64,000 bases of DNA from Bin87 sp965207585 (GCA_965207585.1 CBDBMT010000003.1:1054001-1118000), one strand, 5' to 3'; counted from the stretch's first letter, positions 48,895 to 57,325 are shown. A program made the numbers and translations. Notes: a model not told the origin generated them from the sequence alone.

Positions 48895-51150
48895 TCATGA
48901 GCCCAAGCGGTCGGTGGCCGCATCGGACCTCGCCATGCGGTAGCCGATGCCGTGCTCCGTGAAGATGTACGTGGGCTTCCGCGCGTTGTCGCCGAGCTTC
49001 TGGCGGAGGGATTTTATGTAAGAGCGCAAAAGCTGGGAATCGCCGGAATATTCCGGACCCCAGACCCGTTGCAGGAGCATATCCTGCGTAAAAACCCGGC
49101 CGGCGCCGTTGGCAAGCTCTTCGAGCAGTTTGTACTCTGTGGCCGTGAGGGTTGCCAGTTGCCCCGATACGCTGACGGTGCGGTCTTCGAAATTGATCCG
49201 CAAGTCGCCCGTTTCGAACGTGCGGCCCGCGACAGTATCTCCCCCGGCGCTCAGCCTTCGCAGCGTCGCACGTATCCGGGCGATAAGCTCGGTGGGCGAA
49301 AACGGTTTAACCATGTAGCCGTCCGCTCCCATTTCAAAAGCGTGGATGACGTATTCCTCATCGCTGCGATTGCAGAGCACGATGGCGGGCAGGTCGTGGG
49401 GATTGCCAGCCCCGCGCAACGCACGGAAGGCGTGGTCTTCTCTACCGGCGATGTCCAGCACGATCAGCGCGGGACCCTCAGACGATGCGAGTTCCGCAAC
49501 TGCATCCAGACTTGCAGCCTCAACCGCGGCGTAACCGGAGTCAAGCAGCGCCTGGCGAACTGTTCGCCGGGATCTTGGGTCCTGGATGGACACCAGGATC
49601 TGGGTTTTGCTGCCGGGCCCCGACCTCTGACCGTCAGCAATCTCGCCGGCGTGCGGCGTCACCAAGTCTTCCGTATCGTCAACCGTGGGCAGGGTGAACG
49701 TGAAAGTCAACGTGCCGTCCGGGTCGTCGGCTTTGGTTCGGACGCGCCCCCCGTGAGCCTCGACAACGCCACGGCAAAATCCCATCGCCAATCCTTCGCC
49801 CTTCGTGGCCAATTCGACCGCCTTGGTGTGGGCGCGTGTCGCATCCTCGAACATCTGAGGATCTTCGGACACATTGTTCCGCAAAGAAGGTCTTTCAGGA
49901 GGAGCGGTTGAAACTTCCGCCGAGATCGCGATTGCGACGTAGATGTCAATTTCCTCAGCGGAGACAGTTATCGGCGACGAGTCACCCGCACGCATCGCAA
50001 CGTCCCGGAGGAAGTTGTGCAGCACCTTGCCGATGTACTGCTCATCCGCCGACACGGCCGGGAGACCGTCAGAGATTTCGCAACGGATGCTGACTGCGGA
50101 ATGGTCTCGGAGATACTCCTGGCAGTACCGCTGGATCAACGCTGCGATGTCCGTTCGCTGGGTGGCAAGGGACAAGGTTCCGGTCTCAATCTGCGTCAGT
50201 TCTATCAAGCTGTTGATTTGGCCACGCATCAAGTCAGCCTGCCGGTCGATGATGCTGAGCCACTGCATGTTTTCGGCCGAGGTCGCCGTGTCGATTGCGC
50301 CGATCAAGGCTGCGGCAGAACCCTTGATGCTGATCAAGGGAGTCCGAAGTTCCTCGCTCACCATGGTCAAGAACTCGGCCCGCCATAGCTCCTGATCCTG
50401 CAATGGCGTGAGGTCCTGCGATGCCGAGAGAACCGACACAATGTCTCCGGTTTCGGAGAATATGGGAATGCTGCTTACCAGCTGGGTCAGGGAGGAGCCG
50501 TTTGAGTAATGAGTTACTATCTCTTCAGCGATCACAGTCTCGCCGCTTTGAAGCGCCCTGGTACCCGGGAGTTCCTCGAAAGACAGTTCCCGCCCGTCGG
50601 CGCGTGTGAACCTCGAGGTGGTGAAAACCTCATCCAGGTTGGCTCCCGAAGACGTAATCGTGGCCATCAGGCGGCGAGCCTCCTGGTTCATATAGGCCAT
50701 CTTGCCCAATCGCGCGTCGAAAATCGAGACTGCGACAGGACAGAGATCCATGAGCCTTTCCATATCCTCCCTGGCCTGACGGGCCTCCTCATATCTGCGC
50801 GCATTGATGATTGTAGATCCCGCCCGGGCGGCAAGCATCGCGGCGATGTACTGGTCTTCTTCTGTAAATGCGGACTCGTCCTCCTTCTCCATCAGGCACA
50901 TGACGCCGACCCGCTCGCCGTGATGGTTGATGGGAACCCCCAGGAGAGTCCTCACTGGCGGGCGGTCTGCCGCGAAACCCGCAAGAGCAGGGTGGATCTC
51001 TGAGTCTCTAAGACTGACCGGACCTTCGGCCCGGCCCAGGCTTTCCAACAGACTCAGCCCTTGGAGCGATTGCGCAACGCCTGCCTGCTGGTCGGCAGTG
51101 ATGCCGTGGGCGTAGATGTCTCGAATTCCTGGAGGAGTGTTGGAGACCAC
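48895..51150 (-). CDS. hybrid sensor kinase-response regulator with degenerate H-box (downstream open part)
   Basis: 751 residues downstream of an in-frame TGA at 51183-51181. Order: rest of a GAF domain (to about residue 120), PAS domain (about 125-240), a kinase dimerisation helix (255-325), an ATPase domain (370-470), a receiver domain (about 490-600) and an OmpR-type winged helix (about 625-735, LTATEYKLLEELANGAGRVFTQDMLLQRVWG). The H-box reads MVSEELRTPLISIKG: Glu266 stands where His should be. The N-box is also altered (LHNFLRDVAMRAG). The receiver aspartate (LIVLDI) and lysine (VKPF) remain. Signalling by phosphotransfer within the protein therefore looks impossible. Confidence 0.85.
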   Translation of the reverse strand: MVSNTPPGIRDIYAHGITADQQAGVAQSLQGLSLLESLGRAEGPVSLRDSEIHPALAGFAADRPPVRTLLGVPINHHGERVGVMCLMEKEDESAFTEEDQYIAAMLAARAGSTIINARRYEEARQAREDMERLMDLCPVAVSIFDARLGKMAYMNQEARRLMATITSSGANLDEVFTTSRFTRADGRELSFEELPGTRALQSGETVIAEEIVTHYSNGSSLTQLVSSIPIFSETGDIVSVLSASQDLTPLQDQELWRAEFLTMVSEELRTPLISIKGSAAALIGAIDTATSAENMQWLSIIDRQADLMRGQINSLIELTQIETGTLSLATQRTDIAALIQRYCQEYLRDHSAVSIRCEISDGLPAVSADEQYIGKVLHNFLRDVAMRAGDSSPITVSAEEIDIYVAIAISAEVSTAPPERPSLRNNVSEDPQMFEDATRAHTKAVELATKGEGLAMGFCRGVVEAHGGRVRTKADDPDGTLTFTFTLPTVDDTEDLVTPHAGEIADGQRSGPGSKTQILVSIQDPRSRRTVRQALLDSGYAAVEAASLDAVAELASSEGPALIVLDIAGREDHAFRALRGAGNPHDLPAIVLCNRSDEEYVIHAFEMGADGYMVKPFSPTELIARIRATLRRLSAGGDTVAGRTFETGDLRINFEDRTVSVSGQLATLTATEYKLLEELANGAGRVFTQDMLLQRVWGPEYSGDSQLLRSYIKSLRQKLGDNARKPTYIFTEHGIGYRMARSDAATDRLGS

Positions 51151-51345
51151 GAGCGCACCGTACCGGGCGCCGGTGAGATTTCATGCGCTGTTGACAATTT
51201 CCTGGAGTACAGCCTTGGGGTCGAGCCCTTCGGAGATGCTGATGCTGGCGCAGCTCAATCTGGCAAGTTGATCCTTCAGGGCCTCGTTTTCTTGCCGGAG
51301 CGCTTCCGCTTCGGTGATGGCAATATCAGCTTGTAAAAGGCTCAT
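51151..51345 (-). pseudogene. N-terminal part of the kinase-regulator gene before the in-frame TGA
   Basis: ATG at 51345 encodes a leader coil (MSLLQADIAITEAEALRQEN...) and the start of the GAF domain (EGLDPKAVLQEIVNSA), then TGA as codon 55. The next codons read NLTGARYGALVVSNTPPG in the same frame, which is the normal GAF continuation. A CGA-to-TGA change would explain it. The full-length gene would encode 816 residues. The start has no strong ribosome binding site. Confidence 0.8.
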
Positions 51346-51549
51346 AGTTACCCTCGCGAATCGTTGTGGACTCTAAAACATCCAACCCGACCACCTCGCC
51401 AATTCACGCATCAGCCGGCGCCAGGGGAAATGTCGGGCCAGGGAGCAGCGAAATGGCCGCCAGCTCCGAAGCGCGTTCGGGATTGGCGCTTGCTGGGCTC
51501 AGGTTGGAGAACGGCTCATTCTACCAATTGTGTGAGCGGGAAATAAACT

Positions 51550-52782
51550 CAGGGCAATCGCGTCTTATCCGAGGAGGACTTTGAGCAGGTAGTCCTCGTC
51601 CCATCCGGCGTTGAGTCGTTTGCCCTGGATGCCTACTTTCAGCGTTCTCTCGTTTTTCAAGAGGTTGTGTCCGATCTGGCGCAGGGTGTTGATGTTCTGT
51701 GGTCCGTGGTCTTTGCGGACTCGGCACTGGTCCTCCCGAAAGGACACGTCCAGGGTCCAGTGCAACGAGTTTTCGATGCTCCAGTGGCCTCTAATGGCGG
51801 CCAGCAGTTGTTCCGCTGACCCGGCCAGACTGCTGATGTAGTAGCGGGGCTGGCTGGCGTCGCCTGCTGCGGTGGTGCGGTGGCCCACCACCCTGACGGC
51901 GGCTTTCAGTTCCGGCCATTGCCCCTGGGGGTCCAGATAGTCCAGGCAGTCCGGCTCGGTGATGACCCAGCATTCCCGCCGTTCCACCCGCCCGTGTCCC
52001 TTGTCCAGGGTTTGAGCGTAGTCATAGGGCACGCCGTCAAAGCCCAATGCCTCGGCCCCTTCGAACAGGTCTTGAATATTCTCGTACAGTTGACCCTGGT
52101 TCTCCTTCACCGCCAGCACATAGTCGGCACCACCATCTGTGATCTGCTGCGCAATCTCTCGCTGGCAGCCCATGGCGTCGATAGTTACGATACAGCCATT
52201 CAACTCCAGCATCTCCAGCAGTTGAGGAATGGCAGTGATCTCATTGGATTTCTCGTCGGTCTTGACCTGACCCAGGGTCAGGCTTTGCTGGGTGGCCCAG
52301 GCGCTGACCATATGGATGGCCCCCTTCTTCCCAGCACGGTCATAGGACCGTCGGGCCGTCTTGCCGTCGATAGCCACCACCTCGCCAGGCAACAACTCGG
52401 CGATGGCCTGGGTCCATGAGATGAAGCAATCCTGCAACTGCACTGGGTCCAGACGGGCGAAGACATCGCCGAAGGTGTCGTGGGACGGAATGCCGTGGGG
52501 CAGTTCCAGGAAACTCTGAAACCAGGCCAGCTTGCTCCTGCCGAACAGCTCGATATGAACCCAGGAATCAGCCCCACAGATGGTGGCGCAGATGGCGATG
52601 GCCAGGATGTCCACCAGTTTGTGGTGTCGGGTGCGTTCTACCCGGGGATCGTCCAACTCGGCGAAATGATCGAGAATGGTTGCCTTGGGTGCTTGTGCCA
52701 TGCCCTCCTACCTCCACGACCTGCAATGGATCATCGGACATTAGCACATTTCTAAAAATCTCATTAAGACGCGATTGCCCTG
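51550..52782 (-). mobile_element. ISAs1-family insertion sequence (1233 bp)
   Basis: Perfect 18-bp terminal inverted repeats, CAGGGCAATCGCGTCTTA and its complement, lie at 51550-51567 and 52765-52782. It is flanked by a 10-bp direct repeat GAAATAAACT at 51540-51549 and 52783-52792, within the 8-10 bp range of ISAs1. It separates the kinase-regulator gene from its probable upstream control region. Confidence 0.95.
51565..52701 (-). CDS. ISAs1-family transposase
   Basis: 378 residues. N-terminal DDE_Tnp_1-associated domain (LDHFAELDDPRVERTRHHKLVDILAIAICATICGADSW), then the catalytic aspartates in VVAIDGKTARRSYDRAG and GCIVTIDAMGCQREIAQQI, and the glutamate in AIRGHWSIENSLHWTLDVSFREDQCRVRKDHGPQN. 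YVLAVKENQGQLYENIQ is also typical. The gene appears intact and fills the element. Confidence 0.93.
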   Translation of the reverse strand: MAQAPKATILDHFAELDDPRVERTRHHKLVDILAIAICATICGADSWVHIELFGRSKLAWFQSFLELPHGIPSHDTFGDVFARLDPVQLQDCFISWTQAIAELLPGEVVAIDGKTARRSYDRAGKKGAIHMVSAWATQQSLTLGQVKTDEKSNEITAIPQLLEMLELNGCIVTIDAMGCQREIAQQITDGGADYVLAVKENQGQLYENIQDLFEGAEALGFDGVPYDYAQTLDKGHGRVERRECWVITEPDCLDYLDPQGQWPELKAAVRVVGHRTTAAGDASQPRYYISSLAGSAEQLLAAIRGHWSIENSLHWTLDVSFREDQCRVRKDHGPQNINTLRQIGHNLLKNERTLKVGIQGKRLNAGWDEDYLLKVLLG

Positions 52783-52827
52783 GAAATAAACTGCCCATAG
52801 CCATTTCGGCGATATGCTCATATAGTT

Positions 52828-52871
52828 TTCACGAATTGCGGTGACAGCATTCACAAAAAATTCACAAACGG
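52828..52871 (-). promoter_or_regulatory. 11-bp-phased direct repeats (possible OmpR/PhoB-type operator)
   Basis: TTCACGA at 52828, TTCACAA at 52850 and TTCACAA at 52861 are spaced 22 and 11 bp apart, all on one face of the helix. OmpR/PhoB-type winged-helix regulators bind 11-bp direct repeats. Before the ISAs1 insertion these repeats would have lain about 250 bp upstream of the kinase-regulator gene. Confidence 0.4.
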
Positions 52872-53011
52872 CTGAATGCCTCGTGAATCTGGCTCCAACG
52901 CGCCATTAGGCAGCGCCGGGCACAGCGACGATTGGTCAGCGTTGGAGCCCCGGGCCGACGCCGCTGGCAGGTCTGCGGAGGCCGCGGGTCAGGTTCCGGC
53001 GCCTGTAGTCG

Positions 53012-54325
53012 TCAGTCAGCGCCTTGCGATGCCGCCGGTCTGAGATTCGCCGGCAGGTGCGTTTCCCAGTCGGGGATTTGTCGCACGCGGGGAGACGGCA
53101 GGAACCAGGACTGGACAAGGGCCAAAGAGCTGAACCCCAGGGACATCAACAGCGGCGCCAGGTAGGTTCCCGTCAAGTCCCACAGGAGCCCGGCGCACAC
53201 GGGAGCCAAGCCCATGCCGAGACCGCTGCCCAGGCTCTGCCAGCCGTAGAGGCTGCCCTGGGGAACGTTGCCGTAATACTGGCGATTGGCAATGGGGAAC
53301 GTGGGCACCTCGGTGCTCTGGCCGATGCCGAAGAGTATGCCGAACAGGTAATACGCCCAAAGGTCGTTGGAAAAGAGAATGAGGAACAGCGGGAAGACCT
53401 GAAGGGCCATGCCCACGACCCAAACCAACCGGCAGCCCCACTGTTCCGCGACGACGGGCACGGCGCCGCGGGCGATCACGCCGACGGTCTGCTGGGCGGC
53501 CAGCACGCCGACGGCCGCTTCCAGGGACAGGCCGCGGTCCACGGCAATGGCCACCACCAGCACGTTGATGATCTGGTGGCCCATGCACCCCCAGTAGTGG
53601 ATGCCGATGAGGTTCCAGAAGGTGGTGGTGCGTCGGGCCTGCTGGATGAATACCCGCGCCCTTATCTTGGTGGTCTCGTCCCTCCTGGGCCTTTGAATGG
53701 GTTCATCCCCAAGATCGCCGTAAGGACGCAGGCCGATGTCCGCCGGCCCGTTGTAGAAGAACTTGACCAACACCAGCAGCAGCGCGCCGCCGATTATTCC
53801 CGGGAGCCAGAAAATCCACTGGATGCCCAGCTGGTTGAAGGCCGCGCCGATCAGGAACAGGAAGGCGACCACCCCGACCCCCTGGAACGACCAGACGACC
53901 CCCATGGCGATTCCCAGGCGCCGCCGGAACCACAGGGTGATCCCGGACACCGGCAGCACGGTGAAAATGGTCGAGGCGACGCCCAGGATTACGCCGAAGA
54001 ACAGGTAGAACTGCCAGAGGCTGTTCATGATGCCGGTCAGCAGCATCCCGATGATGAACAGCACGGCGCCGACCAGCAGAAACCAGCGCACGCCGTAGCG
54101 GTCTCCAAGCCAGCCCACGTAGGGGCTCGCCAGCCCGAAGATTATCCACTGGAGGCTGAAGGCCAGGCTGATGGCGCCGTAGCTCCAGCCGAATCCCGCC
54201 GCCGGGTCGCTGAGGTGCGGCACCAGCGCGGCCGCCGCAAACCGCACCGAAGAGGTGATGAACCCCATCATCGCGGCAATGGCCACGATGATCCAGGCGT
54301 AATGGAGTCGGTTTCTCAGGTGCAT
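53012..54325 (-). CDS. MFS transporter
   Basis: 437 residues with 12 predicted membrane helices. Helix 1 (HYAWIIVAIAAMMGFITSSVRFAAAALVPHLSD) and the signature-like loop YVGWLGDRYGVRWFLLVG are typical. A cytoplasmic central loop (YGDLGDEPIQRPRRDETTKIRARVFIQQARR) joins the halves. YFLFGVILGVASTIFTVLPVSGITLWFRRRLGIAMG is a family pattern in oxalate/formate antiporter-like carriers. The ATG at 54325 lacks a strong ribosome binding site. Divergent from the amidohydrolase gene. Confidence 0.87.
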   Translation of the reverse strand: MHLRNRLHYAWIIVAIAAMMGFITSSVRFAAAALVPHLSDPAAGFGWSYGAISLAFSLQWIIFGLASPYVGWLGDRYGVRWFLLVGAVLFIIGMLLTGIMNSLWQFYLFFGVILGVASTIFTVLPVSGITLWFRRRLGIAMGVVWSFQGVGVVAFLFLIGAAFNQLGIQWIFWLPGIIGGALLLVLVKFFYNGPADIGLRPYGDLGDEPIQRPRRDETTKIRARVFIQQARRTTTFWNLIGIHYWGCMGHQIINVLVVAIAVDRGLSLEAAVGVLAAQQTVGVIARGAVPVVAEQWGCRLVWVVGMALQVFPLFLILFSNDLWAYYLFGILFGIGQSTEVPTFPIANRQYYGNVPQGSLYGWQSLGSGLGMGLAPVCAGLLWDLTGTYLAPLLMSLGFSSLALVQSWFLPSPRVRQIPDWETHLPANLRPAASQGAD

Positions 54326-54402
54326 CGGTATGGCAGATCTCTAACAGGGTGGCATTGTAACCGAAACCGTAACCCATGCAACCACCCCTCCGGCCCGTGC
54401 CG

Positions 54403-54408
54403 TATAAT
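54403..54408 (+). promoter_or_regulatory. -10 promoter element for the amidohydrolase gene
   Basis: TATAAT in GTGCCGTATAATGCCG, 23 bp before the ATG at 54431. The start codon has GGAGG 7 bp upstream. Confidence 0.5.
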
Positions 54409-54430
54409 GCCGCCCGCCGGAGGTTCCACC

Positions 54431-55636
54431 ATGACCCTCATCCTGACCAACGCCAACCTGATCGACTGCGTGAACGAGGGCGTAACGCCGGACGCCACCG
54501 TGGTCATCGACGACGACCGGATCGCGGAGATTGGCGCTGGCAGCGCCTCGTCGACCGCCGCCACGGTCATCGACCTGCGCGGCGCGTTCCTGCTGCCCGG
54601 CCTGTGGGACGTGCACGTCCATCCCGAGTATCCGGTGCCGCCCGGGATGACCGTGGCCCAGGAGACGGCCAACTTCGGCCGCGCGCTTTCCCTGGCCCTC
54701 ACCGAAGGCGGAGTCACCGCCGTGCGCTGCGGCGGCGCGGCTCACTTCATGGACGTTGCCTGGAAGCGGGCCTTCGACTCCGGCGATGTGGTTGGCCCCC
54801 GCGTGTTTGCCTCCGGCTACTTTCTGACCACCACCGGCGGGCACTTCCTCACCTCCGGCCAGGCCCGCGAGTGCGACGGCCCCTACGGCTTCGTCCAGGC
54901 CATCCGCGAGCAGATCAAGAACGGCGTCGACCACATCAAGCTGAATCTCACCGGCGGCATCATGGGCCCGGACTGGGACCGGCACTGGCACTCGTTCTTC
55001 TTGGAGGAGGAGCTGAGCGCCGCCTTTGCCATCTGCCGCCAGCGCGAGTTTCCGGTGATGGCCCACGCCGCCAACCCCGACGCCGTCAAGTCGGCCTTGC
55101 GCCTGGGCGCCCATACCGTGGAGCACGGCTACATCATGGACGAGGAGTGCATCGCCACGCTTTCCGAGTCGCCCACCTGGTACGTGCCCACCCTGGCCAT
55201 CTCCCACCTTACCGAGGGTCAGGCCCAGAACGACTACGAGCGGCGCTGGCTGGCCCAGCGCAACATCGCCCAGGAATTGCAGTGCCGCGCCGACGCCGCC
55301 TCCGACGAGCACGCCTACTGGTTCCGCCGCGCCCTGGATTCGGGAGCGAAGATGGCCCTGGGCTCCGATATTCGCCCGCTGCGCGAGGCCGCCCTGCTGG
55401 AGATGGGCCTGTGGGTCCGCGATGGCGCAACTACCTGGCAGACGCTGGTTGCCGCTACCCGCAACGCCGCCGAGCTATGCCGCGTCGGCGATCAGCTGGG
55501 CACGGTGGAGGCCGGCAAGCTTGCCGACCTGATCGCAGTCGCCGCCAACCCGCTGGACGACATCAACAACCTGCGGCAGTTGCGGTTGGTTATCAAGAAC
55601 GGCCATATCGTCTCCGACAAGCGCGGCGCCCGATAA
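54431..55636 (+). CDS. amidohydrolase family protein (imidazolonepropionase/prolidase-like)
   Basis: 401 residues. TIM-barrel metallohydrolase with metal ligands visible in order: LWDVHVHPEY (H-x-H), a lysine in GVDHIKLNLTGG that could be carboxylated, histidine in PVMAHAANPD, histidine in AHTVEHGYIMD and aspartate in MALGSDIRPLREA. The N-terminal beta-sandwich (LILTNANLIDCVNEGVTPDATVVIDDDRIAEIG) and the C-terminal GTVEAGKLADLIAVAANPLDDI are standard. Substrates of this subfamily include Xaa-Pro and Xaa-Arg dipeptides. The IS110 element begins about 40 bp downstream. Confidence 0.88.
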   Translation: MTLILTNANLIDCVNEGVTPDATVVIDDDRIAEIGAGSASSTAATVIDLRGAFLLPGLWDVHVHPEYPVPPGMTVAQETANFGRALSLALTEGGVTAVRCGGAAHFMDVAWKRAFDSGDVVGPRVFASGYFLTTTGGHFLTSGQARECDGPYGFVQAIREQIKNGVDHIKLNLTGGIMGPDWDRHWHSFFLEEELSAAFAICRQREFPVMAHAANPDAVKSALRLGAHTVEHGYIMDEECIATLSESPTWYVPTLAISHLTEGQAQNDYERRWLAQRNIAQELQCRADAASDEHAYWFRRALDSGAKMALGSDIRPLREAALLEMGLWVRDGATTWQTLVAATRNAAELCRVGDQLGTVEAGKLADLIAVAANPLDDINNLRQLRLVIKNGHIVSDKRGAR

Positions 55637-55690
55637 TCCGGCGCCAGGATTGCTATCGCGCCCGGGTAACATTTGATGCTCCTATAGATG

Positions 55691-56767
55691 TCAAGCCGTG
55701 CTGCTGGCCATTCCTGCGGAAGTCTGCAGGGTCGAGAAGATCTCGCGGGCAACATACCGTTTGAGGCAACGCATGACTTCGAGCTTGCTCATTCCCTCTC
55801 CAGTTCGGCGGCGTATGTATTCTTTGGTTCGATGGTCGCAACGAAGTCTAACTACGACGATGCGGTGTAGCGCCGCATTGGCCTGGCGGTCGCCACCCCG
55901 GTTGAGCCGGTGCCGGTTGGTCTTGCCCGAGGAAGCCGGTATCGGACACACTCCACACAGCGCGGCGAACGCAGCCTCGGAGTGGAGGCGGTCCGGGTTG
56001 CTGCCAGCGGTAATCAGAAGGGTCGCCGCAGTGTCGGGTCCCACGCCGACGATGCTGGTCAAGGTTGGCGATGCGATCCCGATGAGCCGCGCCAGTTCGG
56101 CTTTCAGGTTGCGGATCTCTTCGCTGAGTTGACGGTAACGGCAGGCCAGGGAACGCAGAGCGTACTTCGCCGCCGACGTTGGATCGCTCAAACGATGCAG
56201 GCGAAAGCTCCGGCACCGGGTGACGAGGGCGCTGACGGAGAGACCATCAAGAGTTTCGCGTAGCCCGGCTGGGGCCGTGACGATCAGGGCTTTCATTTGG
56301 TTGATGGCCTGGGTACGGCCCTTGACGGCCGAGTCCTTGGCACTCTTGAGCATGCGGATCATCTCGACTTCGCCTTGGCCCGACTTGGGAATAGCATCGG
56401 CCACTCCGGCCAGGACCGCCCGGGCCGCCATCTCGGCATCGGTAGGATCGCTCTTGCCCTTCCGGTAGCGGGTTGACCGGTCGGGGCGGTTGACCTCCAC
56501 GACGGAATAGCCGCGACTGGTCAAGAAGCGGGCGATGCCGGCGCCGTATGAACCCGTTCCTTCGATTCCGAAGGCGTGAATAGTTCCCAAATTGCGGGAC
56601 CAGCGCTCGAGATCAGCATAGCCGTGCGTAGTTGCCAGTGCGCGATGCTCACCCAGGCATACGCCCAGCCGATCAATGGCCACCGCCACATGCTGGTCTT
56701 GGTGAGTATCGACTCCGATGACCACCTGAACAACGCCATTGCCTTCGTGCCCAACGGCCTCTGTCAT
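55691..56767 (-). CDS. IS110-family DEDD transposase/recombinase
   Basis: 358 residues. RuvC-like DEDD domain: VIGVDTHQDQHVAVAID (first Asp), FGIEGTGSYGAGIARFL (Glu), and KSDPTDAEMAARAVLAG (Asp pair). The C-terminal Transposase_20 domain with its conserved serine is PTLTSIVGVGPDTAATLLITAGSNPDRLHSEAAFAALCGVCPIPASSGKTNRHRLNRGGDRQANAALHRIV. IS110 enzymes are RNA-guided recombinases directed by a bridge RNA. The gene appears intact. GGAGG lies upstream of the ATG at 56767. Confidence 0.93.
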   Translation of the reverse strand: MTEAVGHEGNGVVQVVIGVDTHQDQHVAVAIDRLGVCLGEHRALATTHGYADLERWSRNLGTIHAFGIEGTGSYGAGIARFLTSRGYSVVEVNRPDRSTRYRKGKSDPTDAEMAARAVLAGVADAIPKSGQGEVEMIRMLKSAKDSAVKGRTQAINQMKALIVTAPAGLRETLDGLSVSALVTRCRSFRLHRLSDPTSAAKYALRSLACRYRQLSEEIRNLKAELARLIGIASPTLTSIVGVGPDTAATLLITAGSNPDRLHSEAAFAALCGVCPIPASSGKTNRHRLNRGGDRQANAALHRIVVVRLRCDHRTKEYIRRRTGEGMSKLEVMRCLKRYVAREIFSTLQTSAGMASSTA

Positions 56768-56984
56768 CTTTACCTCCTGGAAGATGGCGTGCCGGCCAGG
56801 TGAGCGGACAAAAATGCGATGGGGCTTGAAGCCAGGCTCCTATAGGGTCACTGCTCGCCAGGACCGTCGACGCGGTCTGGGCCACCTCGACGCCGGGCCG
56901 ACAGATCATTTTGAAGGCATATTCGCCAGTTACCGAAAGGGTCAGGTCCGAGCCGAGATGACCTGGCATATCATCGCAGTTGCC
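56768..56984 (-). ncRNA. candidate bridge RNA region of the IS110 element
   Basis: About 217 bp of non-coding DNA between the transposase start and the inferred left end, the position and size of the bridge RNA in IS110 elements. On the plus strand CAGTTACCGAA (56927-56937) matches the flanking target sequence CAGTTGCCGAA (56977-56987) at 10 of 11 positions, as a target guide would. GCTCCTATAG (56836-56845) is repeated at the other end of the element (55678-55687), as a donor guide would be. Folding was not computed. Confidence 0.45.
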
Positions 56985-57036
56985 GAATTACAATTGGCAC
57001 ATAAATGCCAGATATGACGATGCCTTTTACACGTGA

Positions 57037-57132
57037 ATGACAGACAGGAGGTGTTTATTTAATAGTACACATAGCAGTGCTGCCAGCGATACCGCGCAGC
57101 AAAAAAGTGCGGCGCGGATCCGCAAGAGGTGA
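57037..57132 (+). CDS. conserved upstream leader ORF (31 aa)
   Basis: ATG-initiated ORF starting MTDRRCLFNSTHSSAAS, ending 7 bp before the start codon of the repeat protein. The second paralogue has a matching ORF at 62026-62094 (MADRRCSFNSTHNSAVS) that ends earlier. Both overlap a conserved AGGAGGTG. The similarity may reflect conserved leader DNA and not a peptide. Confidence 0.3.
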   Translation: MTDRRCLFNSTHSSAASDTAQQKSAARIRKR

Positions 57133-57139
57133 ACTGCTA

Positions 57140-57325
57140 ATGGGCCTGATTAACCTGATTAAGTTCGGAAGCGCGCGCTTTTATTTGACCGCGGCCATAT
57201 TGGCCGCGCTGGTTGCGGCAGTGGCCCTGTTTGGACCCGGCCAGGTGCCCCTGGTCCACGCGGATGAGACCGAGATCTGGGCCGACTGTGGACACGGAAA
57301 CCCAAACCCAGGGGGGTCTACGTAG
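57140..57325 (+). CDS. signal-peptide segment of repeat protein A (before frameshift)
   Basis: ATG at 57140 encodes a signal peptide (FYLTAAILAALVAAVALFGPGQVPLVHA, cleavage after HADE likely) and the mature start ETEIWADCGHGNPNPGG, then shifts out of frame in a run of six G at 57311-57316 and stops at 57323. One more G gives GGVYVVGMLDEMDTRPEEGDNYTV, matching paralogue B. The fragment alone would be useless. Either a decayed gene, a phase-variable tract or a base-call error. Confidence 0.75.
   Translation: MGLINLIKFGSARFYLTAAILAALVAAVALFGPGQVPLVHADETEIWADCGHGNPNPGGST

Larger units (their letters stand above)
55675..56984 (-). mobile_element. IS110-family insertion sequence (about 1310 bp, ends inferred)
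   Basis: The ends were placed by comparing this locus with the homologous leader at 61923-61990. The flanks CGATAATCCGG...GGGTAACATT (55631-55673) and GTTGCCGAATTACAATTGGC (56979-56998) align with one continuous stretch there. No inverted repeats or target duplication are seen, as expected for IS110. The transposase stops about 15 bp from one end, and about 215 bp of non-coding DNA lies upstream of its start. Ends are uncertain by about 10 bp. Confidence 0.82.

Noticed and set aside
53024..55636. 870-codon open frame on the plus strand
   Set aside because: The first 470 codons are antisense to an MFS gene with clear membrane helices. Only the part from the ATG at 54431 is the amidohydrolase.
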